A DNA stretch of 64,000 nt from Comamonadaceae bacterium (GTDB lineage: Bacteria > Pseudomonadota > Gammaproteobacteria > Burkholderiales > Burkholderiaceae_C), in contig SEAY01000013.1 of the NCBI GenBank assembly GCA_004144865.1, forward strand, positions 1 through 64,000, read 5' to 3'. The translations under genes were made by a program, and so were the position numbers. Below, piece after piece: positions 46,676 through 55,109 of the stretch (the stretch's first letter is position 1; every line of letters starts with the position of its first letter). The notes under the pieces are model-generated. The model saw only the letters and a list, made by a program, of their open reading frames with translations. It did not search any database and was not told the origin of the DNA.

Positions 46676-46815
46676 GCGCCGAGCTCGGCTTGCACTTCGG
46701 CGCGCGTGCGCGTGGAGGTGAACGTGTCGTTGGCGACCAGGGGCGACTCGGCGAAGGCACTGCCGGCGAAGCCGGCGGCGAGCACGAGGGAAGTGAGGGC
46801 GGTCTTGGCATTCAT
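46483..46815 (-). CDS. DUF4148 family exported protein, C-terminal tail atypical
   Basis: MNAKTALTSLVLAAGFAGSAFA; TRTRAEVQAELGAYRQAGVNPW...SREAVVAEYLASRGEVRALTGEDSGS. Confidence 0.8.
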   Translation of the reverse strand: MNAKTALTSLVLAAGFAGSAFAESPLVANDTFTSTRTRAEVQAELGAYRQAGVNPWSTSYNPVRSFKGTASREAVVAEYLASRGEVRALTGEDSGSHSPAGKPSRANQFR

Positions 46816-47048
46816 GATGGTTTCCTGTCCATGGGTGGTGGGTTTCGGTCTCCGGTCTCGCTGCCTGGTGGGTGCGCCGGCCGTGCATGCACTGTAGGAA
46901 GCGGCGCTTAGCCGACTCTGAGCACTCTCTTAGCTGGCAGTGAGGGAGGCTGTAGCGCTGCCGGGCGCGGCCTCCGCCCCGTTCAGGCAGCGTTCATGGG
47001 CACGCTTCCACACTTCCTGCACCAACCACCCAACCGTGAGGTGCCACC

Positions 47049-47546
47049 ATGCAAGCCATCCGCCGTTCCCTCGCCGCCGCCACCCTGCTGCTGGCGCCGG
47101 CCGCCCTCCTCGTCTCCCAGCCTGCCGCCGCGCAGGACCAGCGCTGGGAGCAGCACCAGCGCGACCACCAGGACGACCGTGGCGACCGCGATCACCGCGA
47201 CCTGCGCTGGCGCCGCGACGTCCATGCGCCGCAGATCATCGACGTGACGCCGGACCGGCGCGTCGGCGACCGGGGCCGCACGCGCATCGGGGTCCGCTTC
47301 CACGACCAGGGCAGCGGTGTCGCCGGCGTGCGCCTGCGCGTCGACGGCCGCGACGTGACGCACGCGGCGCGCGTGGACCACGATGAAGTCCGCTACCGCG
47401 ATGACCTGGCGCCCGGCCGCCATCACGCCGAGGTCGTGGTGCGCGACCGCGCGGGCAACGTCGCCCGGCACGCCTGGAGCTTCGTCGTGGTGGACCGCGA
47501 CCGCAATTACGGCTACTACGGCCAGCCGCCTTACCAGCGCTGGTAA
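47049..47546 (+). CDS. Secreted protein with Ig-like/cadherin-like domain
   Basis: signal peptide; RTRIGVRFHDQGSGVAGVRLRVDGRDVTHAARVDHDEVRYRDDLAPGRHHAEVVVRDRAGNVARHAWSFVV. Confidence 0.8.
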   Translation: MQAIRRSLAAATLLLAPAALLVSQPAAAQDQRWEQHQRDHQDDRGDRDHRDLRWRRDVHAPQIIDVTPDRRVGDRGRTRIGVRFHDQGSGVAGVRLRVDGRDVTHAARVDHDEVRYRDDLAPGRHHAEVVVRDRAGNVARHAWSFVVVDRDRNYGYYGQPPYQRW

Positions 47547-47639
47547 AGCGCAACGCCGCACGGGTGCGCCCGCACCCGTTCAGCTTGCGTTCACCCGGCG
47601 CCGCTACGCTGGGACATCACAACGAACCGGAGCCCTGCA

Positions 47640-48167
47640 ATGAAACGCATCACCCTTCTCGCCCTCGCCGCTGCCGCCGCCGCCCACGCCCAGGCGCAGG
47701 ACTTCGTGGACCGCGCCCGCGTGCAGCGCGTGGATCCGCAATACCAGACCGTCCAGGTGCCCCGCGACGAATGCACCAGCCAGTGGGTCAGCGAGCCGCG
47801 TCCCGCCGTGGGCGCGAACGGCTATGGCGGCGTCATCGTCGGCGGCGTCGCAGGCGGCCTGATCGGCAACCAGGTCGGCAAGGGACACGGCCGCGAGGCC
47901 GCCACCGCCGCCGGTGCGGTGATCGGCGCCATCGCCGGCGACCGGATCGCCAGCCGCGGCGCACAGCCCTACGAGCAGGCACAGCGCGAAGTGCGCTCCT
48001 GCCGCACGGTGTACGAGCAGCAGGCGCAGCTCACCGGCTACCTGGTGACGTACGAGTACCGCGGCCACGAGTACAGCACGGTGATGCGCGAGCAGCCGGG
48101 CCACACGGTGCCGGTGCGCGTGTCGGTCACGCCGATCGAGGAACAGGAAACCGGCCGCCGCCGCTGA
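47640..48167 (+). CDS. Glycine-zipper 2TM domain outer-membrane-type protein
   Basis: signal peptide; GVIVGGVAGGLIGNQVGKGHGREAATAAGAVIGAIAGDRIAS; HEYSTVMREQPGHTVPVRVSV. Confidence 0.9.
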   Translation: MKRITLLALAAAAAAHAQAQDFVDRARVQRVDPQYQTVQVPRDECTSQWVSEPRPAVGANGYGGVIVGGVAGGLIGNQVGKGHGREAATAAGAVIGAIAGDRIASRGAQPYEQAQREVRSCRTVYEQQAQLTGYLVTYEYRGHEYSTVMREQPGHTVPVRVSVTPIEEQETGRRR

Positions 48168-48172
48168 TCCCC

Positions 48173-48245
48173 AAAAAAAGCCCCCGGTGAAGGGGGCAGA
48201 GGGATCCTGATGTGGCTGTCCTGCGGCATTGCGCTCCGCAGACGC
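48173..48245 (-). ncRNA. Candidate small RNA with intrinsic terminator
   Basis: Minus strand: TACACT -10 (48257-48252), hairpin CTGCGG-AGCGCAATG-CCGCAG (48241-48221), terminator GCCCCC-TTCACC-GGGGGC followed by seven T (48197-48173). Confidence 0.45.
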
Positions 48246-48385
48246 AAGGCCAGTGTAGGGCGGCGCGGCCCGCGGCGGGCACGGGGAAAGCACCAGTGAT
48301 TGGCGCGGAACCGCGGGCCCACACTGTGGTCCAAGCGCATGCCGGCTCTGCGGCGGCGCGTCCCAACCCAAGCAGGAGACAATCG

Positions 48386-49360
48386 ATGCACCGTCGCAGC
48401 ATGCTCATCGCCGCCGGGGCCGCACTGGCCACCACCCTCGCCACCGCACAGGCGCAGGACCGCTGGCCGAGCAAGCCCATCACCTACGTGGTTCCCTTCG
48501 GCGCGGGCGGCACCACCGACGTGCTGGCGCGCCTCGTCACCATGAAGGCGGGACCGGCGCTGGGCACCAGCTTCATCATCGAGAACAAGCCCGGCGCCGG
48601 CGGCAGCATGGGCTCGGACTTCACCGCGAAGGCGGCGCCGGACGGCTACACGATCCAGGGCGGGACCATCAGCTCGCACGCGATCAACGTGAGCCTCTAC
48701 TCGAAGCTCCCCTACGACCCCATCAAGCACTTCCAGCCGATCACCATGATCGGTTCGATGCCCAACATCCTGGTGGTGCGCGCCGACAGCCCGCACAAGT
48801 CCGTGCAGGACGTGATCGCCGCGGCGAAGGCAAAGCCCGGCACGGTCAACTTCGCTTCCTCCGGCAACGGGACTTCGCAGCACCTCTCGGGCGTGTTCTT
48901 CGAGCAGATGACCGGTGCGAAGATGGTGCACGTGCCTTACAAGAGCAGCGCGGAATCGGTGAACGCCCTGCTGTCTGGCCAGGGGGCCGACATCATCTTC
49001 GAGAACCTCGCGCCCGCCCTGCCGCACATCAAGGCCGGCAAGCTGCGCGCGCTGGGCGTCACCTCCGCGAAGCGCTCGTCCTCGCTGCCCGAGGTGCCGG
49101 CCATCGCGGAGGTGCTGCCCGGCTTCGACATCGTGTCCTGGCAGGCGATCTTCGCGCCCGCCGGCGTGCCCAAGCCGGTGGTCGACCGGCTCTCGGCGGA
49201 GATGATCAAGGCGGTGAACGATCCCGAGATCAAGTCCAAGCTGGTGGCGCAGGGCATCGAGCCCGGCGGCATGACGCCGGCCGAGCTCGCGGCCTTCCAG
49301 AAGGCGGAAGTCGAGAAGTGGGCCCGCGTGATCAAGGCGGGCAACATCAAGGTGGATTAG
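48386..49360 (+). CDS. Bug/TctC family substrate-binding protein
   Basis: AQAQDRWPSKPITYVVPFGAGGTTDVLARLVTMKAGPALGTSFIIENKPGAGGSMG. Confidence 0.94.
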   Translation: MHRRSMLIAAGAALATTLATAQAQDRWPSKPITYVVPFGAGGTTDVLARLVTMKAGPALGTSFIIENKPGAGGSMGSDFTAKAAPDGYTIQGGTISSHAINVSLYSKLPYDPIKHFQPITMIGSMPNILVVRADSPHKSVQDVIAAAKAKPGTVNFASSGNGTSQHLSGVFFEQMTGAKMVHVPYKSSAESVNALLSGQGADIIFENLAPALPHIKAGKLRALGVTSAKRSSSLPEVPAIAEVLPGFDIVSWQAIFAPAGVPKPVVDRLSAEMIKAVNDPEIKSKLVAQGIEPGGMTPAELAAFQKAEVEKWARVIKAGNIKVD

Positions 49361-49899
49361 TGCGTGACGGTGCCGCGCCAGGCACCCGTTTCCACGCCGC
49401 GGCCCTCGATCAGGTCCTTGAAGTTCTTTAGGTTGCGGCGCGCTTCCAGCTTGACGGCACCGAGCGCGTCGCCGAGCTTCTCGCCCAGGCTCTCGGGACC
49501 GTAGGTCATGCGCAGCACGATGCGCGTGCGGGACTCCGAGAGCTTCTCGAAGCTCACGGCCCCCTCGTTCAACGGACCGCTGGTGCTGCGCCACGCGATG
49601 CGCTCGTCGGGCAGCTGCTCCGTGATCTCGGCATCCCACTCCTTCTGCTTGCCCGCGACGGAGGCCTTCCAGTGCAGGTGCTCGTCATCGAGCTGCCGCA
49701 CCTCGTGCACGCTGTGCATGAAGCGGGGGAACTCCTCGAACTGCGTCCACTGGTTGTAGGCCGTGCTCAGGGGCACGTCGACTTCGGTCGACACTTCGAT
49801 GGAAGAAGGCCCGGCCGTGGCGGCCGACCTCTTCAACTTCTTGGACAACAGCACGCCGCCCGCGGCGAGCGCGGCGACGGTCACGATTCTGCCGAGCAT
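49357..49899 (-). CDS. SRPBCC (polyketide cyclase/dehydrase) family protein
   Basis: SSIEVSTEVDVPLSTAYNQWTQFEEFPRFMHSVHEVRQLDDEHLHWKASVAGKQKEWDAEITEQLPDERIAWRS. Confidence 0.9.
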   Translation of the reverse strand: MLGRIVTVAALAAGGVLLSKKLKRSAATAGPSSIEVSTEVDVPLSTAYNQWTQFEEFPRFMHSVHEVRQLDDEHLHWKASVAGKQKEWDAEITEQLPDERIAWRSTSGPLNEGAVSFEKLSESRTRIVLRMTYGPESLGEKLGDALGAVKLEARRNLKNFKDLIEGRGVETGAWRGTVTH

Positions 49900-50026
49900 G
49901 GAATCCTCCTGGTCAGGTTGGCGGGTCCCCGTGGCGCGACGGCCCCGGGCTCGCATGCAGTCTGGACGCGGAGGGTCCGCCGCACTGTAGGACGGCGTCG
50001 CAGCCGTCCCCGCGGCTGCTAAAGGC

Positions 50027-50302
50027 TCAGGCGCGGCGGCGCGCTGCAGCCGCCGCCGCGATCTCCGGCGGCAGGCGCTTGAGCAGCCAGCGGATCGCCA
50101 GTGGCACCAGCACGATGTCATCGACCATGCCGACGAAGGGGATCACATCCGGCAGCAGGTCCACCGGCGACAGCACGTACAGCGCGATCAGCGCCGTGCC
50201 GAGCTTCAGCCACCCCGGTGCGCCGGGATGGCGCAGGGCGAACCAGAGCTGGCGCGCATCGCCTCGCAGCACGGTCCACAACAGGGTCAGGCGTTTCCAC
50301 AT
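50027..50302 (-). CDS. YkvA/DUF1232 family membrane protein
   Basis: KLGTALIALYVLSPVDLLPDVIPFVGMVDDIVLVPLAIRWLLKRLPPE. Confidence 0.92.
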   Translation of the reverse strand: MWKRLTLLWTVLRGDARQLWFALRHPGAPGWLKLGTALIALYVLSPVDLLPDVIPFVGMVDDIVLVPLAIRWLLKRLPPEIAAAAAARRRA

Positions 50303-50401
50303 GGCTGGTACTCCCACGGCCGGGACGGCCGTGCGTTGCCTATGTAGCGCTGGCGTGCCCGCGCTGCAAGGCCCGTTTGCCCATCTTTACAAGGGCTGCA
50401 T

Positions 50402-51220
50402 TCAGCAGCGTCCGCCCTGCGCGCGGGTGAAGAGCGTCGCACCGTCGAGGGCCGGGTGGTCCTGGCGGTCCGCTGCCCGCAGCGTGTCGCCCACGACGTC
50501 GAGCACCATGGTGCGATCGCCCCGCGTGCGCAGGTGCAGCCGCTGCCCTTCCACGCGGCCGCTGCCCTCGCGCAGCTGCCCGCGCCGCACGAGGCGGCCC
50601 TGCACTTGCTGGAACTGCTGCGTGAGCTCCAGCGTGCCCGGGCCCATCAGCGGGTGCGGGCACCACAGGCCCTCGACACGCGCGGGCACGATCCACAGGT
50701 GCACCTGGCTGGCCTTGTCCAGGCCGACCTTCTTGTCCGGCACCGGCACGACGGTGGTGCGGTCCGGCTTCCATTCGCCCAGGTCGCGAGACGATGCGCG
50801 TGCCGGGCTTCAGCGCCAGCAGCTTCGGACGCAGTTGCAGGTTCACCTCCGGCAGCAGGTACATGGTGATCACGCTGGCGGGACCGAGGTCGGCCTGGAA
50901 CAGGTCCTGCTCGCGGAACTCCACGCGATCGGCCACCGCGGCCTCGCGCGCGTTGCGCCGGCTTTGCTGCACCAGGCGATCTCCACGCCGAGCCCCGTGG
51001 CGCCGAAGCGCTGGGCGGCGACGATCACGATGCGGCCGTCCCCCGAGCCGAGGTCGATGAGGTGGTCACCCGGCCCGACGTTCGCCGCCCGCAGCATCTC
51101 CAGCGTGACGTTGTCCGGCGAGGTGATGAAGGGCACCTCCTCGCCGGATTGCGCGCGCGCCGCGCCGCAGGCGACGCAGGCGAAGGCGAGCGCCGCGAGG
51201 CGCAGGGAAGGCAGGCGCAT
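50402..51220 (-). pseudogene. Exported SAM-dependent methyltransferase interrupted by two frameshifts
   Basis: Start frame VGPGDHLIDLGSGDGRIVIVAAQRFGATGLGVEI; other frame VQQSRRNAREAAVADRVEFREQDLFQADLGPASVITMYLLPEVNLQLRPKLLALKPGTRIVS; back to start frame for VPVPDKKVGLDKASQVHLWIVPARVEGLW to the stop. Confidence 0.75.
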
Positions 51221-51249
51221 GCGGCCAACATACCACGGCCGTGCGCCGC

Positions 51250-52584
51250 TCAGGGCGCGGGGAGCGTGATCTCCACCCGGCCGCCGCCCAGCGGCCCGCG
51301 CGTGAGCCGCAGCTCGCCGCGGTAGCTGGCCACGAGGTCGTTCACCACCGCCAGCCCGACGCCGTGCCCCGGCACGCGCTCGTCCCCGCGCACGTGGATG
51401 CGCAGCACGGACTCGGTGTCGCTGAAGCCGGCGCCGTCGTCATCGACGCGGATCGCGAGCCGGCCGCCTTCGCGCACCGCCTGCACGGCGACCCGCCCGC
51501 GCGCCCACTTGGCCGCGTTGTCCATCACGTTGCCCATCATCTCGAAGAGATCGCCCTCGTCCATGCGCCAGGCGAGGTCGGCCGCGCAGTCCACGCTGAA
51601 GGCCAGGCCCTTGTCGGCATACACCTTGAGCAGCGCGTCGCGGATGCGATCGAGCACGGGCGCCAGCAGCAGCGGCGCGGCGAACCGGGTGGCGCCGCCC
51701 GCGCCGGCGCGCCCGAGCTGGTGCTGCACGATGTCGTCCATGCGCTTCACCTGCTGCTCCACGGCGGCCGGCAGCTGCGCAGGCTCGGACAGGGCGCCGC
51801 GCAACACGGCCAGTGGCGTCTTCAGGCTGTGCGCGAGGAAGCTCAGCGCCTCCTTGTAGCGCGTCTGCCGCACGCGCTCCTGCTGGATGAGCGTGTTGAG
51901 GTTGTCGGTCAGGCCGGAGAGCTCGGTGGGATAGCGGCCCTCGATGCGGGCCTGCTGGCCGTCCTCGACGCGGCGGATCTCCGCGGCCACGCGCCGCAGC
52001 GGCGACAGCCCCCAGCGCAGCAGCAGCAGCTGCGCCAGCAGCAGCAGCGCGCCTGCGCCGCCCAGCCAGGTCCACAGCGTGCGCGTGAACACGCGCACTT
52101 CGCGGTCGAAGCCCGCCTTGTCCTCCAGCACCGACAGCACCAGCGGCGCCTCCCGGGTGCGGCCCGCCCAGTTCACGCGGTAGCTGGCCGAGAGGTAAGC
52201 CCCGCCGTCGGTTTCGCGGACCTCGTAGAGCCAGCGGCCCTGCTCCACCTCGCGCCGGAACGGCGGGTCCGCCACGCCCAGCGTGGACGGCGAGCGCCAC
52301 TCCTGCCCGCGCGAGGGGTTGAGGATGCTGGCGTAGAGGCCGGAGCCCGGCAGCGACAGGCGCGGCTCGGCGAGACCGGCCGGCATGACCAGCGCGCCGG
52401 AAGCATCGAGCTCGGCTCCCGCCAGCAGCAGGTAGACCGTGCCCTGCAGGCGGCTGAAGTGCGAAGCGCGCACGCTGTCCGCGTGGGCGCGCTGCACGGC
52501 GAAACCGGCGCCTGCCATGAAGGCCAGCAGCACCAGCGCGGCCCCCAGGAGCAGGCGCGCGCGGATGGAGTAGCCGGGCGTCAT
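51250..52584 (-). CDS. Two-component sensor histidine kinase
   Basis: EALSFLAHSLKTPLAVLRGAL; MMGNVMDNAAKWARGRVAV; VDDDGAGF; VPGHGVGLAVV. Confidence 0.93.
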   Translation of the reverse strand: MTPGYSIRARLLLGAALVLLAFMAGAGFAVQRAHADSVRASHFSRLQGTVYLLLAGAELDASGALVMPAGLAEPRLSLPGSGLYASILNPSRGQEWRSPSTLGVADPPFRREVEQGRWLYEVRETDGGAYLSASYRVNWAGRTREAPLVLSVLEDKAGFDREVRVFTRTLWTWLGGAGALLLLAQLLLLRWGLSPLRRVAAEIRRVEDGQQARIEGRYPTELSGLTDNLNTLIQQERVRQTRYKEALSFLAHSLKTPLAVLRGALSEPAQLPAAVEQQVKRMDDIVQHQLGRAGAGGATRFAAPLLLAPVLDRIRDALLKVYADKGLAFSVDCAADLAWRMDEGDLFEMMGNVMDNAAKWARGRVAVQAVREGGRLAIRVDDDGAGFSDTESVLRIHVRGDERVPGHGVGLAVVNDLVASYRGELRLTRGPLGGGRVEITLPAP

Positions 52585-53252
52585 CCCAGCGTGAAGCGGT
52601 AGCCCCGGCCGCGCACGGTCTCGATCGGCGCGAGCGCCCCCTCGGGGTCCAGCTTGCGCCGCAGCCGGCCGATCAGCACCTCCAGCACGTTGCTGTCGCG
52701 GTCCTCGCCGTGCGGGTAGAGGTAGTCCGACAGTTCCTGCTTGGTAACCACGCGCGCGCGTTCGCGCACCAGGTACTCCAGCAGCCGGTACTCGAAGGCC
52801 GTGAGTTCCAGCGGCTGGCCATCGAGCCGCACGGACTGCGCGGAGAAGTCGATCCCCAGCGGCCCGAGCGTGAGCACGTCGGAGACGGCCTTGAGCGAGC
52901 GCCGCAACAGCGCCTTGACGCGCGCCGCGAGCTCCGGATAGTCGAACGGCTTGACGAGGTAGTCGTCGGCGCCCGCTTCGAGCCCCGCCACCTTGTCCTG
53001 CCAGCTGCCGCGCGCGGTGAGGATCAGCAGCGGGATCTGCCGCCCTTCGGCACGCAGCCGCTGCACGATGGTGAGGCCGTTCACCTTGGGCAGCCCGAGG
53101 TCGACGATCGCCAGGTCCACCGGATACTCCTGGGCGAGGAAGAGGCCTTCGGCCCCGTCCCCCGCCTGGTCCACGCGATAGCCTTCCGCCTCGAGCTGGC
53201 GGGCCAGCCCCTGGCGCAGGTCGGCGTCGTCCTCGATCAGCAGCAGGCGCAT
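52581..53252 (-). CDS. OmpR/PhoP-type response regulator
   Basis: MRLLLIEDDADLRQGLARQLEAEGYRVD; LAIVDLGLPKVNGL; C-terminal winged helix RLRRKLDPEGALAPIETVRGRGYRFTL. Confidence 0.95.
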   Translation of the reverse strand: MRLLLIEDDADLRQGLARQLEAEGYRVDQAGDGAEGLFLAQEYPVDLAIVDLGLPKVNGLTIVQRLRAEGRQIPLLILTARGSWQDKVAGLEAGADDYLVKPFDYPELAARVKALLRRSLKAVSDVLTLGPLGIDFSAQSVRLDGQPLELTAFEYRLLEYLVRERARVVTKQELSDYLYPHGEDRDSNVLEVLIGRLRRKLDPEGALAPIETVRGRGYRFTLG

Positions 53253-53259
53253 GCGCGGA

Positions 53260-53493
53260 TCAGACCGTTCGGCCGGTGGCCACGTCCACCAGGATCACGC
53301 GCACGTCGCCGCGCTGCGTGAGCACCTTGACGCGCCACACCGGCCGGTTGCCGGCGTCGGCCCGTTCCACCGCCAGCACGCGCCCGCCACTGGCGCGCTG
53401 CGCCACCGCGGCCGCGTCGTCGCGGCTCACGTCCGCCCACGCAGGGGCCGCCGCGGCGAGCAGCAGGGCGACGATGAAGGCAAGGCGTTTCAC
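53260..53493 (-). CDS. PepSY-domain secreted protein
   Basis: signal peptide; VSRDDAAAVAQRASGGRVLAVERADAGNRPVWRVKVLTQRGDVRVILVDVATGRTV. Confidence 0.85.
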   Translation of the reverse strand: MKRLAFIVALLLAAAAPAWADVSRDDAAAVAQRASGGRVLAVERADAGNRPVWRVKVLTQRGDVRVILVDVATGRTV

Positions 53494-53530
53494 GGACAGG
53501 TTCCTCCAATGGCGGCGATGGTAACGGAGC

Positions 53531-54598
53531 TCAGCGCTGGTGGCGCAGCGTCAGTTGCTGCCCCACCGGGTTGCCCTGCGGCGGCGTCGACGTGACGGTG
53601 ACGTCCACGCGCAGCGAGGGCTGCCGCGTGTCCAGCGCGGGCATGCGCGCCTCGAAGTAGCCGCGCGGGTCCGCGCGCACGGTCTGTTCCGCCGACGGCG
53701 ACGCTCCCAGCATCATGGCCTTCATCTCGACGCGGACCACCGCGTCCGGGAACGTGCGGCCGCGGATGACCAGGGGCTGGTCGACGTTCACCACTGCCTG
53801 CGGGCCATGGCTGGTCACCGCCAGCGGCACGAAGGCCACGGGCGGGGGCGGCGGCGGCGACGCCCTGCGGTCCGGCGCGTCGTTGCGCACCTCGAAGCTC
53901 CAGTCGCGCCTGGCTTCGTTGCCTGCGCGGTCGCGCACGGTCAGTTCGGCGGTGTGGCGGCCCGGGCGCATGTCCTCGGCGTACTCCACCGCGTCGTCGG
54001 TGATGCGGGCGTTGCGCGTCACGTCGCGGCCGTCCACGCGCAAGCGGATGGAGTCGCGGTCGACGCCGGAGCGGCCTTCGTCGTCCAGCCGGGCGCCGAT
54101 GCGCACGCGGCCGCGCTCGGACACGCTCTCGTGCTGCGCAGGCGTCATGCCGCTGATCTGCGGGGGGCGGTCGTCGCGGTCCCAGCGGTCGTCGCGGTTG
54201 TTCCGGCCGTTGCCGCGGGCCTCGACGCGCGCCACCTGGCGCAGCCCGTCGCGCTGCAGGGTGGCCGTGGATTGCGCGAACGCGTCGAGGTTGTCGGTGC
54301 GACGAATGGTGTAGCTGCCCTCGTACACGCCGGGGCGGGTTTCCTGCAGCAGGATGCCGCTGGCCACGCCGGGGATGTCCACGCTGGCACGCCCGCTGGC
54401 GGCGCCGTTGACGCGGAAGCGCACCTCATCGCCGGCCTTCAGCCGGCCCATGGGCCGCATCACGAAGCGCTCGATGAGCGAGGCCTGCGCAACCACCGCC
54501 GGGCGCGGCTGGGCCGCCGCGGGGCCGGCCACGCCCGCGAGGCCGAGGGGGAGCAGCAGCAGGGCAACTGCGGGAAGGGAGTAGCGATTCTTCTTCAT
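53531..54598 (-). CDS. Secreted multi-domain Ig-like protein
   Basis: signal peptide; RVRIGARLDDEGRSGVDRDSIRLRVDGRDVTRNARITDDAVEYAEDMRPGRHTAELTVRDRAGNEARRDWSFEV. Confidence 0.85.
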   Translation of the reverse strand: MKKNRYSLPAVALLLLPLGLAGVAGPAAAQPRPAVVAQASLIERFVMRPMGRLKAGDEVRFRVNGAASGRASVDIPGVASGILLQETRPGVYEGSYTIRRTDNLDAFAQSTATLQRDGLRQVARVEARGNGRNNRDDRWDRDDRPPQISGMTPAQHESVSERGRVRIGARLDDEGRSGVDRDSIRLRVDGRDVTRNARITDDAVEYAEDMRPGRHTAELTVRDRAGNEARRDWSFEVRNDAPDRRASPPPPPPVAFVPLAVTSHGPQAVVNVDQPLVIRGRTFPDAVVRVEMKAMMLGASPSAEQTVRADPRGYFEARMPALDTRQPSLRVDVTVTSTPPQGNPVGQQLTLRHQR

Positions 54599-54710
54599 GG
54601 AGGACCTCCGTGATGGGTTGACGAGGACTTTAGGTCACCTCATGTGAACGCTTCCTGAACCGCCGGCGCGTCCCTGCGTCAGAATCCGCTGGCTCTTCCG
54701 CTCGTCCCCG

Positions 54711-55109
54711 ATGAAGCCACGCCCCTCCCTCCTCGCCTTGCTCGCTGCCGCCGCGGTCCTGCTGGTGCTGCTGGGCTTCGAGTTCAGCTGGCGCTCCGCG
54801 CATGCCCTGCTCAAGCCCCAGGCCGCGGCGCCGGGCGGCGCGTTGGTCGCCGAAGTGCGCAGCCTGCCCGGCGCGTCGCCGCACGGCACCGGCAGCACCG
54901 GCGTGTACCTTCGACGCGACTGGGAGTGGCTGCGCGCGCTGCGCCCGCGGCTGGTGTTCGACGGCGCCTGCGACAACGTCGATGCGCGCTGGTTCGGTCC
55001 GCGGCGGCTGGTGATCGAATGCGAGCTGCGCTCCGGCGAGCCGCGACTGCTGCAGCAGGTGGTCGACGGCGTGGTGATCGAGCTGGTGGTGCAGCGGCGC
55101 TTCGCCTAG
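54711..55109 (+). CDS. Hypothetical exported/membrane-anchored protein
   Basis: MKPRPSLLALLAAAAVLLVLLGFEFSW hydrophobic N-terminus; RDWEWLRALRPRLVFDGACDNVDARWFGPRRLVIECEL. Confidence 0.7.
   Translation: MKPRPSLLALLAAAAVLLVLLGFEFSWRSAHALLKPQAAAPGGALVAEVRSLPGASPHGTGSTGVYLRRDWEWLRALRPRLVFDGACDNVDARWFGPRRLVIECELRSGEPRLLQQVVDGVVIELVVQRRFA

Noticed and set aside
48180-48197. Hairpin as terminator of the plus-strand glycine-zipper gene
   Set aside because: The T-run lies only on the minus-strand side; the plus side continues AGAGGGATCC. Reassigned to a minus-strand candidate sRNA.
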